From positions 54,569 through 118,568 of the forward strand of contig NZ_SNZH01000001.1 in NCBI RefSeq assembly GCF_004363655.1: a stretch of 64,000 bases of DNA. The letters are read 5' to 3'. The position numbers and the translations under genes were made by a program. Shown here piece by piece: positions 8,532 through 18,900 of the stretch. The DNA comes from Tahibacter aquaticus. GTDB lineage: Bacteria > Pseudomonadota > Gammaproteobacteria > Xanthomonadales > Rhodanobacteraceae. The first letter of the stretch is position 1; each line of letters starts with the position of its first letter. The notes under the pieces were generated by a model. The model was not told the origin of the DNA. It did not search any database and was given only the letters and a program-made list of their open reading frames with translations.

Positions 8532-10268
8532 ATGAGTCATGCCAGACCCGTCGGCGACGGCGCCGACCTTCCCGAAAGCGGCGACGACGACAAGCGTTTC
8601 GCGGTACCCGGCGCGCAGGCGCTGTCGAAGGGGCTGAGCCTGCTCACCCTCATTGCGGATGCGCCGCATGCGCTGCGCTTCGGCGACCTGGTGAAATATT
8701 CCGGCATGCCGAAAAGCACGCTGCACCGCATGCTGCAGGCGCTGACCGACTTCCGCCTGATCCGCCTCAACGAAACCTCGCAGACCTATCACTTGGGCCA
8801 TCGCCTGTTCGAAATGGCGCACAAGGTGTGGAGCGAGTTCGACCTGCGCAGCGCGGCCGAACCGGAACTGATGCGGCTGCGCGACCTGACCCACGAAACG
8901 GCACGGCTAGGCATCCTCGACGGCAGCGAAGCACTGATCATCGACCAGCGCGAAGAGCTGCAACCTGTCCGAATGGCCTACGGTGTCGGCAGTCGGCTGT
9001 CGACCAGCGCCAGCGCCGTCGGCAAGGCGCTGCTGGCGTACCTGCCGCCGGAAGAACTGCAGCGTTTCCTGGCCGGCGGCGCCCTGCGCGCGCATACGCC
9101 GAACTCCATCCTCAATCCGCTGGAGCTGCAGCGCGAACTGGACCTGGTCAAGGCGCGCGGCTACGCCGTCTCCATCGAGGAACAGGCGCTCGGCGTCAGC
9201 GGCGTCGCCGCGCCGGTACTGAACCATCGCGGCGAAGCCATTGGCGCCATCAGCATCAGCGGCCCCTCGTTTCGCCTGCCGCTGGACAGGCTGCATGCAC
9301 TGGGGCGCGACGTCATCGAAGCGGCACGCCGCATTTCCGGCAATGTGGGTGAAACCTTCATGTCCATCTCGACCGCGGTCAGCCCCAGCCATGCCGCCGA
9401 CGCACACGTCAAATGCGTGGTTCCCTCCAGCGCTTTTCTCGGCGAGGCGCCGCACTGGATCAGCGCGACACAATCGCTGCTGTGGGTGGACATCCTCACG
9501 CCTTCTGTACACATGTCCAATCTGACCAATGGCGACACGCGCACTACGCCGCTGCCGGAACTGGTCGGCATGGTCGTGCCGCGCCGGCGCGGCGGCTATG
9601 TCGCGGCAACCCAGAGCGGCTTCCGCAGCCTGGACCTGCACAGCGGCGAGATGGCCGCCCTGGCCAGTCCGCCCGGCATGTCGGGGCGCCGTTTCAACGA
9701 CGGCAAATGCGACGCCGCCGGCCGGCTCTGGGCCGGCACGCTGGCGCTGGACGCCAGCCCGGACCGCGGCTCGCTGTACCGGCTGGACACCGACGGCTCG
9801 CTGCAGGAGATGGAAAGCGGCCTGCATATCTGCAACGGACTGGGCTGGAGCCCGGACTCGCGCCGCTTCTACCTGGCCGACTCGGGCCGGCGCGTCATCT
9901 ACGCCTACGACTACGACCTCGCCGCAGGCACCCTGGCGAACAAATCGGTGCTGGTCAGCTTTGGCGAAAGCGAAGGCATGCCCGACGGCCTGGCCGTGGA
10001 TGCGGAAGGCCATCTCTGGTGCGCCATGTGGGACGGCTGGGCGATCCGCCGCTATACGCCGGCCGGCGTGCTGCAGCAGACCATCGCGCTACCGGTGCCG
10101 CGGCCGACCAGCTGCGCCTTCGGCGGCGAGGGGCTGCGCACCTTGTTCATCACTTCCGCGCGCATCCGACTTTCCGCCACACAGCTGGCCGCGGCACCGC
10201 TGTCGGGCAGCATCCTGGCAGTGCAGCTGGATATTGCCGGCGCGCCGGTCGGACAGTACGGCGGCTGA
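8532..10268 (+). CDS. IclR transcription regulator fused to SMP-30 gluconolactonase
   Basis: This is a 578-aa fusion. Residues 25-90 are an IclR winged helix (GMPKSTLHRMLQAL) and 95-270 the IclR effector domain (SASAVGKALLAYL, then IEEQALGVSGVAAPV). After a short linker, residues 295-570 form an SMP-30/gluconolactonase propeller with likely metal ligands E305 (LGEAPHW), N435 (CNGLGW) and D485 (GMPDGLAVD), plus RRFNDGKC. Each half has the full length of a stand-alone family member and there is no stop between them. An ATG at 9360 could give a free lactonase. The gene heads the rightward operon, 1 nt before the SDR gene. Inference: the protein senses a pathway sugar acid and also hydrolyses the lactone made by the SDR enzyme. 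Confidence 0.9.
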   Translation: MSHARPVGDGADLPESGDDDKRFAVPGAQALSKGLSLLTLIADAPHALRFGDLVKYSGMPKSTLHRMLQALTDFRLIRLNETSQTYHLGHRLFEMAHKVWSEFDLRSAAEPELMRLRDLTHETARLGILDGSEALIIDQREELQPVRMAYGVGSRLSTSASAVGKALLAYLPPEELQRFLAGGALRAHTPNSILNPLELQRELDLVKARGYAVSIEEQALGVSGVAAPVLNHRGEAIGAISISGPSFRLPLDRLHALGRDVIEAARRISGNVGETFMSISTAVSPSHAADAHVKCVVPSSAFLGEAPHWISATQSLLWVDILTPSVHMSNLTNGDTRTTPLPELVGMVVPRRRGGYVAATQSGFRSLDLHSGEMAALASPPGMSGRRFNDGKCDAAGRLWAGTLALDASPDRGSLYRLDTDGSLQEMESGLHICNGLGWSPDSRRFYLADSGRRVIYAYDYDLAAGTLANKSVLVSFGESEGMPDGLAVDAEGHLWCAMWDGWAIRRYTPAGVLQQTIALPVPRPTSCAFGGEGLRTLFITSARIRLSATQLAAAPLSGSILAVQLDIAGAPVGQYGG

Positions 10269-10269
10269 C

Positions 10270-11028
10270 ATGGCGATCTATCCTTCTTTGCAGGACCGGC
10301 TGATCCTGGTCACCGGCGGCGGCGGCGGCATCGGCGCGGCCATCGTCGCGGCGTTTGCCCGGCAGAGCGCCGAGGTCGTCTTCATCGACGTGGATGCGGC
10401 CGGCGCCGCGCAGACGGTGCGCGCGATCGTCGACGGCGGCGCTGCCGCGCCGCGCCATGCGGTCTGCGACCTGCGCGACATTCCGCGCACCCTGCAGGCC
10501 GTCGAGGCACTGCTGCAGGGACGCGCGCCGCATGCGCTGATCAACAATGCCGGCAACGACCAGGCCCAGCCGCTGGAAGACGTCACGCTGGCCGACTGGG
10601 ACGACCGCGTGGCGGTCAACCTGCGCCACCAGTTCTTCCTCGCCCAGGCCGTCGCGCCGCGCATGCGCGCGGTGCGCAGCGGCGCCATCGTCAACCTGGG
10701 CTCGATCGCCTGGATGATGGGCGCGGCCGGCGTGCCGGTGTATGCCACGCTGAAGTCGGCCGTCGCCGGCCTGACCAAGAGCCTCGCGCGCGAACTCGGC
10801 GGCGACAATATCCGCGTCAACGCCATCGCGCCGGGCTGGGTGCTGACCGAGCGGCAGCTGGAGAAGGGGCGCGCCGACCCGGCCAAGTTCACGCGCTATC
10901 TGGACCGCCAGTGCCTCAAGAGCCACCTGTTTCCGCCGCATGTGGCCGAACTCGCTCTGTGGCTGTGCGCCGAGGAGAGCGCCATGTGCACGGCGCAGAC
11001 CTTCGTCGTCGACGGCGGCGTGGTCTGA
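10270..11028 (+). CDS. SDR-family sugar 1-dehydrogenase
   Basis: This 252-aa classical short-chain dehydrogenase has a TGGGGGIG nucleotide-binding loop near residue 16, NNAGN, and a catalytic Ser (GSIAW) followed 13 residues later by Y-A-T-L-K. The tail GWVLTERQ resembles NAD-dependent D-galactose/L-fucose dehydrogenases. It would oxidise the free aldose to its lactone, the substrate of the fused lactonase encoded just upstream. The ATG at 10270 is chosen because it lies 1 nt after the previous stop; a longer open frame to the left overlaps the fusion gene in the wrong frame. Substrate is assigned by context only. Confidence 0.87.
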   Translation: MAIYPSLQDRLILVTGGGGGIGAAIVAAFARQSAEVVFIDVDAAGAAQTVRAIVDGGAAAPRHAVCDLRDIPRTLQAVEALLQGRAPHALINNAGNDQAQPLEDVTLADWDDRVAVNLRHQFFLAQAVAPRMRAVRSGAIVNLGSIAWMMGAAGVPVYATLKSAVAGLTKSLARELGGDNIRVNAIAPGWVLTERQLEKGRADPAKFTRYLDRQCLKSHLFPPHVAELALWLCAEESAMCTAQTFVVDGGVV

Positions 11029-11029
11029 C

Positions 11030-11908
11030 ATGGATACGTCCACCGTATTGATCGGCGTCGACTGGGGCGGCAGCAACCTGCGCGCTTTCGCCATCGACGC
11101 GCGGGGCCGTGCCGGCGGGCAGCGCGAGATCGCCTGCCCGGCCCTGTCGCTCGCCGCGGGCGGCCACGCTGCCGTGCTGGACCGCCTCATCGCCGACTGG
11201 CGCAGGCCGGGACTGCCCGTACTCGTCTGCGGCATGGCCGGCGCGCGCAACGGCTGGCAGGAAGTGGCCTACTGCCCCTGCCCCGCCGACGCCTCCGCGC
11301 TGGCTGCAGGCCTGCTGCCGGTGGCGGCCGACATCTGGCTGGTGCCCGGCGTGCGCTACGACGCCGGCACCGGCATCGAGGTGATGCGCGGCGAGGAAAC
11401 CCAGGCACTCGGCGCCGCCGCGGCGGTCGACGACATCATGCTGATCTGCCCGGGCACGCATTCCAAATGGATACATATTGAAAATGGGCAAATTCGCTCG
11501 TTCCGCAGCAGCATCACCGGCGAACTGTTCGACGCGCTCTGGTCGCGCTGGCTGCCGCTGGTCGGCCCTGCACCGGCGCAGACCGACTGGGCCGCATTCG
11601 AGCGCGGCCTCGCCGCGGGACACGCAACGCCGCTGCTGTCCGCGCTGTTTTCCGTGCGCGCCGGCTATGCCACGGCGTGCCTGCGCCCGGACGAAATCCA
11701 CGACTATCTGTCGGGCCTGCTGATCGGCGCCGAACTGGCGGCCTGCGACGATATGGCGGCGGGCCGGCCGCGCCGCATCGTCGGCGCCGCGGCATTGTCG
11801 GCGCGCTATGCGCATGCACTCGCGCTGAGCGGCCATCGCGCGACGCGGCTCGACGCCGCCGCCTGCGTGGCACAAGGCCTGAGCAGCATATGGCAGGGCA
11901 GGCGCTGA
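11030..11908 (+). CDS. dgoK: 2-dehydro-3-deoxygalactonokinase
   Basis: This is a 292-aa DgoK-family sugar-acid kinase. It begins with the phosphate-1 motif LIGVDWGGSNLRAF, then has CGMAGARNGWQEVAY, GEETQALGA, and PGTHSKWI followed by ITGELFDAL, a block conserved in the DgoK/ASKHA group. It phosphorylates 2-keto-3-deoxygalactonate at C6 using ATP. The start lies 1 nt after the SDR stop and the stop overlaps the aldolase start region, so the four genes are translationally coupled. The presence of a kinase argues against the L-fucose type of pathway, in which the keto-deoxy acid is cleaved without phosphorylation. Confidence 0.92.
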   Translation: MDTSTVLIGVDWGGSNLRAFAIDARGRAGGQREIACPALSLAAGGHAAVLDRLIADWRRPGLPVLVCGMAGARNGWQEVAYCPCPADASALAAGLLPVAADIWLVPGVRYDAGTGIEVMRGEETQALGAAAAVDDIMLICPGTHSKWIHIENGQIRSFRSSITGELFDALWSRWLPLVGPAPAQTDWAAFERGLAAGHATPLLSALFSVRAGYATACLRPDEIHDYLSGLLIGAELAACDDMAAGRPRRIVGAAALSARYAHALALSGHRATRLDAAACVAQGLSSIWQGRR

Positions 11909-12540
11909 CCGTGCAGGCCCGCCTGTCGATGCTGGCGCGCTCGCCCATCGTCGCGATCCTGCGCGGCCTGACGCCCGACCGCGCCGTCGAGGTCGCTGCG
12001 GCGCTGCTGGACGCCGGCATAGGCACGATCGAGGTGCCGCTGAATTCGCCCGACGCGCTGCACAGCATCCGCCTGCTGAGCGAGCGCTACGGCGAACACG
12101 CGCTGATCGGCGCGGGCACCGTGCTCGACGCGGGCGAGGTCGCCGCCGTGGCCGCTGCGGGCGGGCAGCTGATCGTGTCGCCAAATACTGATCGCGGCGT
12201 GATTGCGGCGAGCTGCGCCGCCGGGCTGGTCTGCCTGCCCGGCGTGTTCACGCCCAGCGAGGCATTCCAGGCATTGGCCGCCGGCGCGCACGGGCTGAAA
12301 CTGTTTCCGGCCGACGTGCTCGGGCCAGCTGGCCTGCGTGCCCTGCGCGCGGTATTGCCCGCGGCAACGCGAGTGTTCGCGGTTGGCGGCGTATGCAGCA
12401 CCAACCTGGCCGACTGGCGCACCGCCGGCGCCGACGGTGTCGGCATCGGCGCTACGCTGTTCAGGCCGGGCATGGACGGCGCGGGCATACGGCGCACGGC
12501 GCAAGAGCTGGTGCGCGCCTGGGCCGCGGCTTCGGCGTAG
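11890..12540 (+). CDS. dgoA: 2-dehydro-3-deoxy-6-phosphogalactonate aldolase
   Basis: This 216-aa class I KDPG/KDPGal aldolase has VAILRGLTPDRA near the N-terminus, IEVPLNSPDALHSI, LIGAGTVLDAGEV, the Schiff-base Lys in GLKLFPADVLGP and FAVGGV near the end. Spacing and wording follow E. coli DgoA closely. It splits KDPGal into pyruvate and glyceraldehyde-3-phosphate, the last step of the pathway. The start is uncertain: ATG at 11890 overlaps dgoK by 19 nt, while GTG at 11911 would follow the dgoK stop by 2 nt. Family length fits the GTG start slightly better. Confidence 0.92.
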   Translation: MAGQALTVQARLSMLARSPIVAILRGLTPDRAVEVAAALLDAGIGTIEVPLNSPDALHSIRLLSERYGEHALIGAGTVLDAGEVAAVAAAGGQLIVSPNTDRGVIAASCAAGLVCLPGVFTPSEAFQALAAGAHGLKLFPADVLGPAGLRALRAVLPAATRVFAVGGVCSTNLADWRTAGADGVGIGATLFRPGMDGAGIRRTAQELVRAWAAASA

Positions 12541-12746
12541 CAGCCCGACAAACCGCCTGCGGCCCAGGCCGCGACGGACACCGCCGCTCCGATTGCGCTT
12601 GCTGCCCGGATTGCACGGCCAAGACCCGAGCATTGTTCCGATTCGACGAGCGGCCCTGCCGTTACCAGCCGGTGTATCGGACAGTACCGAACACGAACAC
12701 CGCTGCCACGGCGACGCCATCCGGCGTCCACTGGGGGAGCAAGGCC

Positions 12747-12893
12747 ATGAGCAGCAACAGCAAGAGCGCCATCGTCACCGGCGGGTTGCGCGGTATCGAC
12801 GCCGCAACCCGCCACGGCGGCCTCGCCCGATCGGCACGGACTGTCGCCCGCCCCACCCCTTCTCTAGAATCACAAATATCTTTCTGCACTTAG
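12747..12893 (+). pseudogene. Remnant of a short-chain dehydrogenase
   Basis: This is a 48-codon frame starting at the ATG at 12747, preceded by GGGGGAGC. It begins MSSNSKSAIVTGGLRGIDAAT, which matches the start of SDR proteins (normally S-AIVTGG-RGIGAA). The last Gly of the nucleotide-binding loop is replaced by Asp. After about 25 residues similarity is lost and a stop follows. It looks like the decayed 5' end of an SDR gene, perhaps left by a deletion between the dgo operon and the giant repeat gene. Confidence 0.55.
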
Positions 12894-12925
12894 ATGCGAC
12901 GGTGGACGCGGCAATCCTGGCCGAA

Positions 12926-12952
12926 CAGGCCGGCGGTACGACCGCCGGCCTG
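12926..12952 (-). terminator. Strong hairpin after the giant repeat gene
   Basis: CAGGCCGGCGGT (12926-12937) and ACCGCCGGCCTG (12941-12952) pair perfectly over 12 bp around an ACG loop, 20 nt beyond the stop at 12973. No U-run follows, so it may be a pausing or mRNA-protecting stem rather than a standard intrinsic terminator. Confidence 0.55.
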
Positions 12953-12972
12953 GAGCAGGAAATCGGCCGCGA

Positions 12973-15900
12973 TCAGCGATAACGCCGGCGCCGCATCGTG
13001 AACGCGATGCCGCACAGACCCGCCAGCAGAGCCAGCAGCGCGAAACGCCCCAGCGCCGGCACCGGTCGCACAGGCACTGGCGGGCCGCCGGTGATTACCG
13101 TGGATGCCGTCGCCGACACTGCCGACGCCGTCTGCGTGGAAGTGACGGTCACGGTGTTGACCAGCTGGCCTCCCGCGACGATATCGGCAGGGCCGACGGC
13201 GAAGCTGGTCGTATAGACCCAGGACTCGCCCAGATCGAGCTGGCTGTCGCCATCAGCATCGCCAGACACGTAGGTCAGCACGCCGGCGCTGCCGTCGGGC
13301 ATCAGGTCGGCCAGGTTCAGCCCGGTCAGGGTCACGTTGCCGGTATTGGCGACGACGATGGTGTAGGGAATCGTCGTCGGCGCCGTGATGCTCAGCACCG
13401 GCGTGGTCTTGACCACGCTGAGCGCCGGCGCCTGGGCAATGGCCGTCGTGGCCGAGCTGGTGACCGGTGCCGGGATCTGCGCCGCGGTGACGCTGACCGT
13501 GTTGACCAGATTCAGGCCCGCATCGATGGCTGCCTGGCTCGCCGCATAGCTCGCGCTGTAGATCCAGGCTTCGCCCACATCGAGCACGCTGTTGCCGTTG
13601 CCATCGCCGGAATCCAGCACCAGGCTGCCGTTGCTGCCGTCGGGCAAGGTGTCGACGGGCGCGATCGCCGTCAGCGCGACGTTGCCGGTATTCGTCACCA
13701 CGATGCGGTAGGCAATCGTGCCGGGCGCGGCGATGGACGTGGTCAGCGTGGTCTTGCTCACCGTCATGGCCGGACCCGAGGTGATGGTCGTGGTCGCACT
13801 GGCCGTGACCGGCGTCGGCGTCTGGGTCGAGGTGACCGACACCGTATTCACCAGCGGCGTGCCGGCGTTGATATCCGCCTGTGTCGCCGCATAGCTCGCG
13901 CTGTAGGTCCAGGTTTCGCCGACGTCGAGCGCGCTGTTCGCATTCGTATCACCCGATACGAAAGCGAGCGCGCCGGCACTGCCGTCGGGCATGGTGTCGA
14001 GCGGCACGATGTTGGTCAGCGCGACATTGCCCGTGTTGGTCACGACGATGCTGTAGACGATGCTGGTCGGCACGCCGATCGCGCTGGTCGGCGTGGTCTT
14101 GTTGACCGTCATCGCCGCGCCCTGGGCAATCGTCGTCGTGGCACTGGACGTGACCGGTGCCGGCGTCTGCGTCGAGGTGACCGACACCGTATTCACCAGC
14201 GGCGTGCCGGCGTTGATATCCGCCTGTGTCGCCGCATAGCTCGCGCTGTAGGTCCAGGTTTCGCCGACGTCGAGCGCGTTGTTCGCGTTGCTGTCGCCGG
14301 AAACCAGCGTGACCGTGCCGATGCTGCCGTCGGGCATGGTGTCGACAGGTACGACGTTGGTCAGCGACACATTGCCGGTATTGGCCACGACGATGCTGTA
14401 GCTGATCGTGCCCGGGGCGCTGATCGAGGTCGTCGGCGTGGTCTTCGCGACCGACAGGGCCGGACCGGCCGTGACCGTCGTCGTCGCGCTGGCCGTGACC
14501 GGTGCCGGCGTCTGTGCCGAAGTGACCGACACGGTGTTCACCAGCGGCTGGCCGGCGTTGATGTCGGCCTGGCTCGCGGCATAGCTGGTCGCATACGTCC
14601 AGGCTTCGCCCACATCGAGCACGCTGTTGCTGTTCACGTCGCCGGAAACCAGGGACAGCGTGGCAACGCTGCCGTTGGGCAAGGTATCGACCGGCGCAAT
14701 CGCGCTGAGCGAAACGTTGCCGGTATTGGTCACGACGATGCTGTAGCCGATCGTACCCGGCGCACCGATCGCCGTCGTCGGCGTGGTCTTGGTCACCGTC
14801 ATGGCCGGTGCACGCGTCACCGTCGTGGTGGCGCTGGCCGTGACTGGCGCGGGCGTCTGCGTGGAGGTGACCGATACGGTGTTGACCAGGCTGCTGCCCG
14901 CGTCGATGGCAACCTGGTTGACCGTATAGCTGGCGGTGTACGTCCAGACTTCGGCCACATCGAGGATGCCGTTGCTGTTCGTGTCGCCGGAGACCAGGGT
15001 CAAGCTCGCCGCCGTGCCGTTGGGCAAGGTATCGACGGGCGTCACGCCGGTCAGCGACACGTTGCCGGTGTTGCTCACGACGATGCTGTAGGCGATGACG
15101 CCCGGGGCGCCGATGCTGCTGGTCGGTGTGGTCTTGCTGACCGTCATGGCCGGCGTACGCACGATGCTGGTGCTGGCGCTGGAGGTGACCGGCGACAGTG
15201 TCTGCGTCGAGGTGACCGACACGGTATTCACCAGGGTCGTGCCCGCATCGATATTCGCCTGGGTCGCCGTGTAGCTCGCGCTGTAGGTCCAGGTTTCGCC
15301 AATATCGAGCTGGTTGTCGCCATCGCTGTCGCCGGAGACGAAAGTGACCGTGCCGGTGGAACCGTTCGGCAAGGTGTCGACAGGCGTGACCGCGCTCAGC
15401 GCGATATTGCCGGTATTCGTCACGACGATGCTGTAGTTGATCGTGCCTGGCGCGCCGATGCTCGTCGTCGGCGTCGATTTCAGCACGCTCATGGACGCGC
15501 CCTGGCTGATCGTCGTGGTCGCGCTGGCGGTGACCGGAGTCAGTGTTTGCGTGGAGGTGACCGACACGCGGTTGACCAGCGGCGTGCCGAGCTTGATGTC
15601 GGCCTGGGTCACGGCATAGCTCGCGCTGTAGGTCCAGGTTTCGCCGACATCGAGCTGGTTGTCGCCGTCGCTGTCGCCGGACACGAAGGTGACCGTACCG
15701 GTGGAACCATCGGGCATGGTGTCGACCAGGGCGAGCGCGGACAGCGCCACATTGCCGGTATTGGTCAGCACGATGCTGTAGCCGATCGTGCCGGGCGCAG
15801 CGATGGTGGTGATCGGCGTGGTCTTGCTGACCGACAGGGCCGGGCCGAGGGTGATGCTGGTCGTCGCGCTGCTGGTCACCGGCACCGGCGTCTGCGCCGA

Positions 15901-18900
15901 GGTGACCGAGACGTTGTTGACGAGCGCCGTACCAAGCTTGATATCGGCCTGGGTCGCGGCATAGCTCGCGCTGTAGGTCCAGGCTTCGCCCACGTCGAGC
16001 ACGCTGTTCGCGTTGCCGTCTCCGGAAACAAGCGTCACTGTTCCATTTGTTCCATTGGGCAAAGTGTCTACGGGTGTCACGGCCGTGAGCGACACGTTGC
16101 CGGTATTGGTCACGACGATGCTGTAGTTGATCGTGACCGGTGCGCCGATGGTCGTCGTCGGCGTGGTCTTCGCCACCGTCATGGCCGGTGCGCGCGTGAC
16201 CGTTGTCGTGGCGGAGCTGCTGACCGGCGTGGGAATCTGCGTCGTCGTGACGCTGACGTTGTTCACCAGCGCCGTGCCTGCATCGATATTCGCCTGGGTG
16301 ACCGCGTAGCTCGCGCTATAGGTCCAGGTTTCGCCGACGTCGAGCACGTTGTTCGCATTGGTATCGCCGGACACCAGCGTGACTGTGCCTGCCGTGCCGT
16401 TGGGCAAGGTATCCAGCGGCGCGACGCCGCTCAGCGAGACATTGCCGGTATTCGCCACGACGATGGAATAGCTGATCATACCCGGCGCACTGACACTGGC
16501 GGTCGGGGTGGTCTTGCTCACCGTCATCGCCGGCGTGCGCACGATGGTCGTGGTGGCCGAACTGGTCACCGGCGTGGCGATCTGCGTCGTGGTCACGCTG
16601 ACGTTGTTCACCAGGCTGGTGCCGGCATTGATATTCGCCTGGGTCGCTGCGTAGCTGGCGCTGTAGGTCCAGGACTCGCCGACATCGAGCTGGCCGTCGC
16701 CGTCGGCATCGCCGGAGACCAGGGTCAGCACGCCGTTGGCGCCGCTGGGCAAGGTGTCGATCGGCACGATGCCGCTCAGCGTGACGTTGCCGGTATTGGC
16801 CACGACGATGCTGTAGCTGATCGTGCCCGGCGCATTGATCGATGTCGTCGGCGTGGTCTTGTTCACCGTCATGGCCGGCGTACGCGTGACCGTGGTCATC
16901 GCGCTCGACGTGACCGGTGTCGGCGTCTGTGTCGAGGTGACCGACACGCTGTTGACCAGGTTGGCGCCCGCGTCGATGTCGGCCTGGGTTGCTGTATAGC
17001 TGGCCGAATAGGTCCAGGTTTCGCTGATATCCAGTGCGCCGTCGCCATCTGTGTCGCCGGATACCAGCGTGACCGTGCCGTTGCTGCCGCTGGGCAAGGT
17101 GTCGAGCGGCGTCACCGCGTTCAATGCGATATTGCCGGTATTGCGCACGACGATGCTGTAGCCGATGGTGCCCGGCGCGCTGATGGTCGTGGTCGGCGTG
17201 GTCTTCTGCACCGACATCGCCGGACCTTGCGAGATGGTCGTCGTGGCGCTGCTGCTGACCGGTGCCGGCGTCTGCGCCGAGGTGACCGAGACGGTGTTGA
17301 CCAGCGCCGTGCCGAGCTTGATGTCGGCCTGGGTCGCGCTGTAGCTCGCGCTGTAGGTCCAGGTTTCGCCGACGTCGAGCGCGTTGTTGGCGTTCGTGTC
17401 GCCGGACACCAGGGTGACCGTGCCGTTCGTGCCGTTGGGCAAGGTGTCGACCGGCGTCACGCCGGTCAGGGTCACATTGCCGGTATTGCGCACCACGATG
17501 CTGTAACCGATCGTGCCGGGCGCGCTGATGTTGTTGGTCGGCGTGGTCTTGTTCACCGTCATGGCCGGCGTGCGCACGATCGTCGTCGTGGCCGAGCTGG
17601 TCACGGGCGTGGCGATCTGCGCCGTGGTCACGCTGACGTTGTTCACCAGCGCCGTACCGGCGTTGATATTCGCCTGGGTCGCGGCATAGCTCGCGCTGTA
17701 AGTCCAGCTTTCGCCGACATCGAGCACGTTGTTGGCGTTGGTATCGCCGGAAACCAGCGTGACCGTGCCGTTGGCACCGCCGGGCAAGGTGTCGACCGGC
17801 GTCACGCCGGTCAGCGACACGTTGCCGGTATTCGCCACCACGATGGAGTAATTGATCGTGCCGGGGGCGTTGATCGACGTGGTCGGCGTGGTCTTGTTCA
17901 CCGTCATGGCCGGCGTGCGCACGATCGTGGTCGTGGCCGAACTCGTCACCGGCGTGGCGATCTGCGCCGTGGTCACGCTGACGTTGTTCACCAGGGCCGT
18001 GCCGGCGTTGATGTTCGCCTGGGTCGCGGCATAGCTCGCGCTGTAGGTCCAGGCTTCGCCGATGTCGAGCACGTTGTTGGCATTGGTATCGCCGGATACC
18101 AGAGTGACCGTGCCGTTCGCACCGCCGGGCAAGGTGTCGACCGGGGTCACACCGGTCAGCGCGACATTGCCGGTATTGGTCACGACGATGCTGTAGGTGA
18201 TCGTGCCGGGCGCGCTGATGGTCGTCGTCGTGGTCGACTTGGCCACGGTCATGGCCGCGCTCTGCGTGATGGTCGTCGTGGCCGAGCTGGTCGCCGGCGA
18301 GGCGATCTGCGTGGTGGTGACGCTGACGTTGTTCACCAGCGCGGTGCCGGCGTTGATGTTCGCCTGGGTCGCGGTGTAGCTGGCGCTGTAGGTCCAGGTT
18401 TCGCCAACGTCGAGCTGGTTGTCGCCGTCGATATCGCCGGACACCAGGGTCAGTGTTCCATTTGTACCATTGGGCAAGGTGTCGACGGGCGTCACGCCGG
18501 TCAGGGTCACATTGCCGGTATTGCGCACGACGATGCTGTAGTTGATGACGCCGGGCGCGCTGATGCTGGTAGTCGGCGTGGTCTTGTTCACCGTCATGGC
18601 CGGCGTGCGCGTAATCGTCGTGCTGGCCGAACTGGTGACCGGCGTGGTGATCTGCGCCGTCGTCACACTGACGTTGTTCACCAGCGTGGTGCCGGCGTCG
18701 ATATTCGCCTGGGTCGCTGCATAGCTCGCGCTGTAGGTCCAGGTCTCGCCCACGTCGAGCACGTTGTTCGTGTTGGTATCGCCGGAAACCAGCGTGACCG
18801 TGCCGGCGCCACCGCCGGGCAGGGTGTCGACCGGGGTCACGCCGGTCAGCGAGACATTGCCGGTATTCGCCACCACGATGGAGTAGTTGATCGTGCCGGG

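Larger units (their letters stand above)
12541..12972. other. Intergenic stretch after the dgo operon
   Basis: These 432 nt lie between two convergent genes. They hold an SDR-like remnant (12747-12893) and a strong hairpin (12926-12952). The first 200 nt show no gene or clear signal that I can support. Confidence 0.6.
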
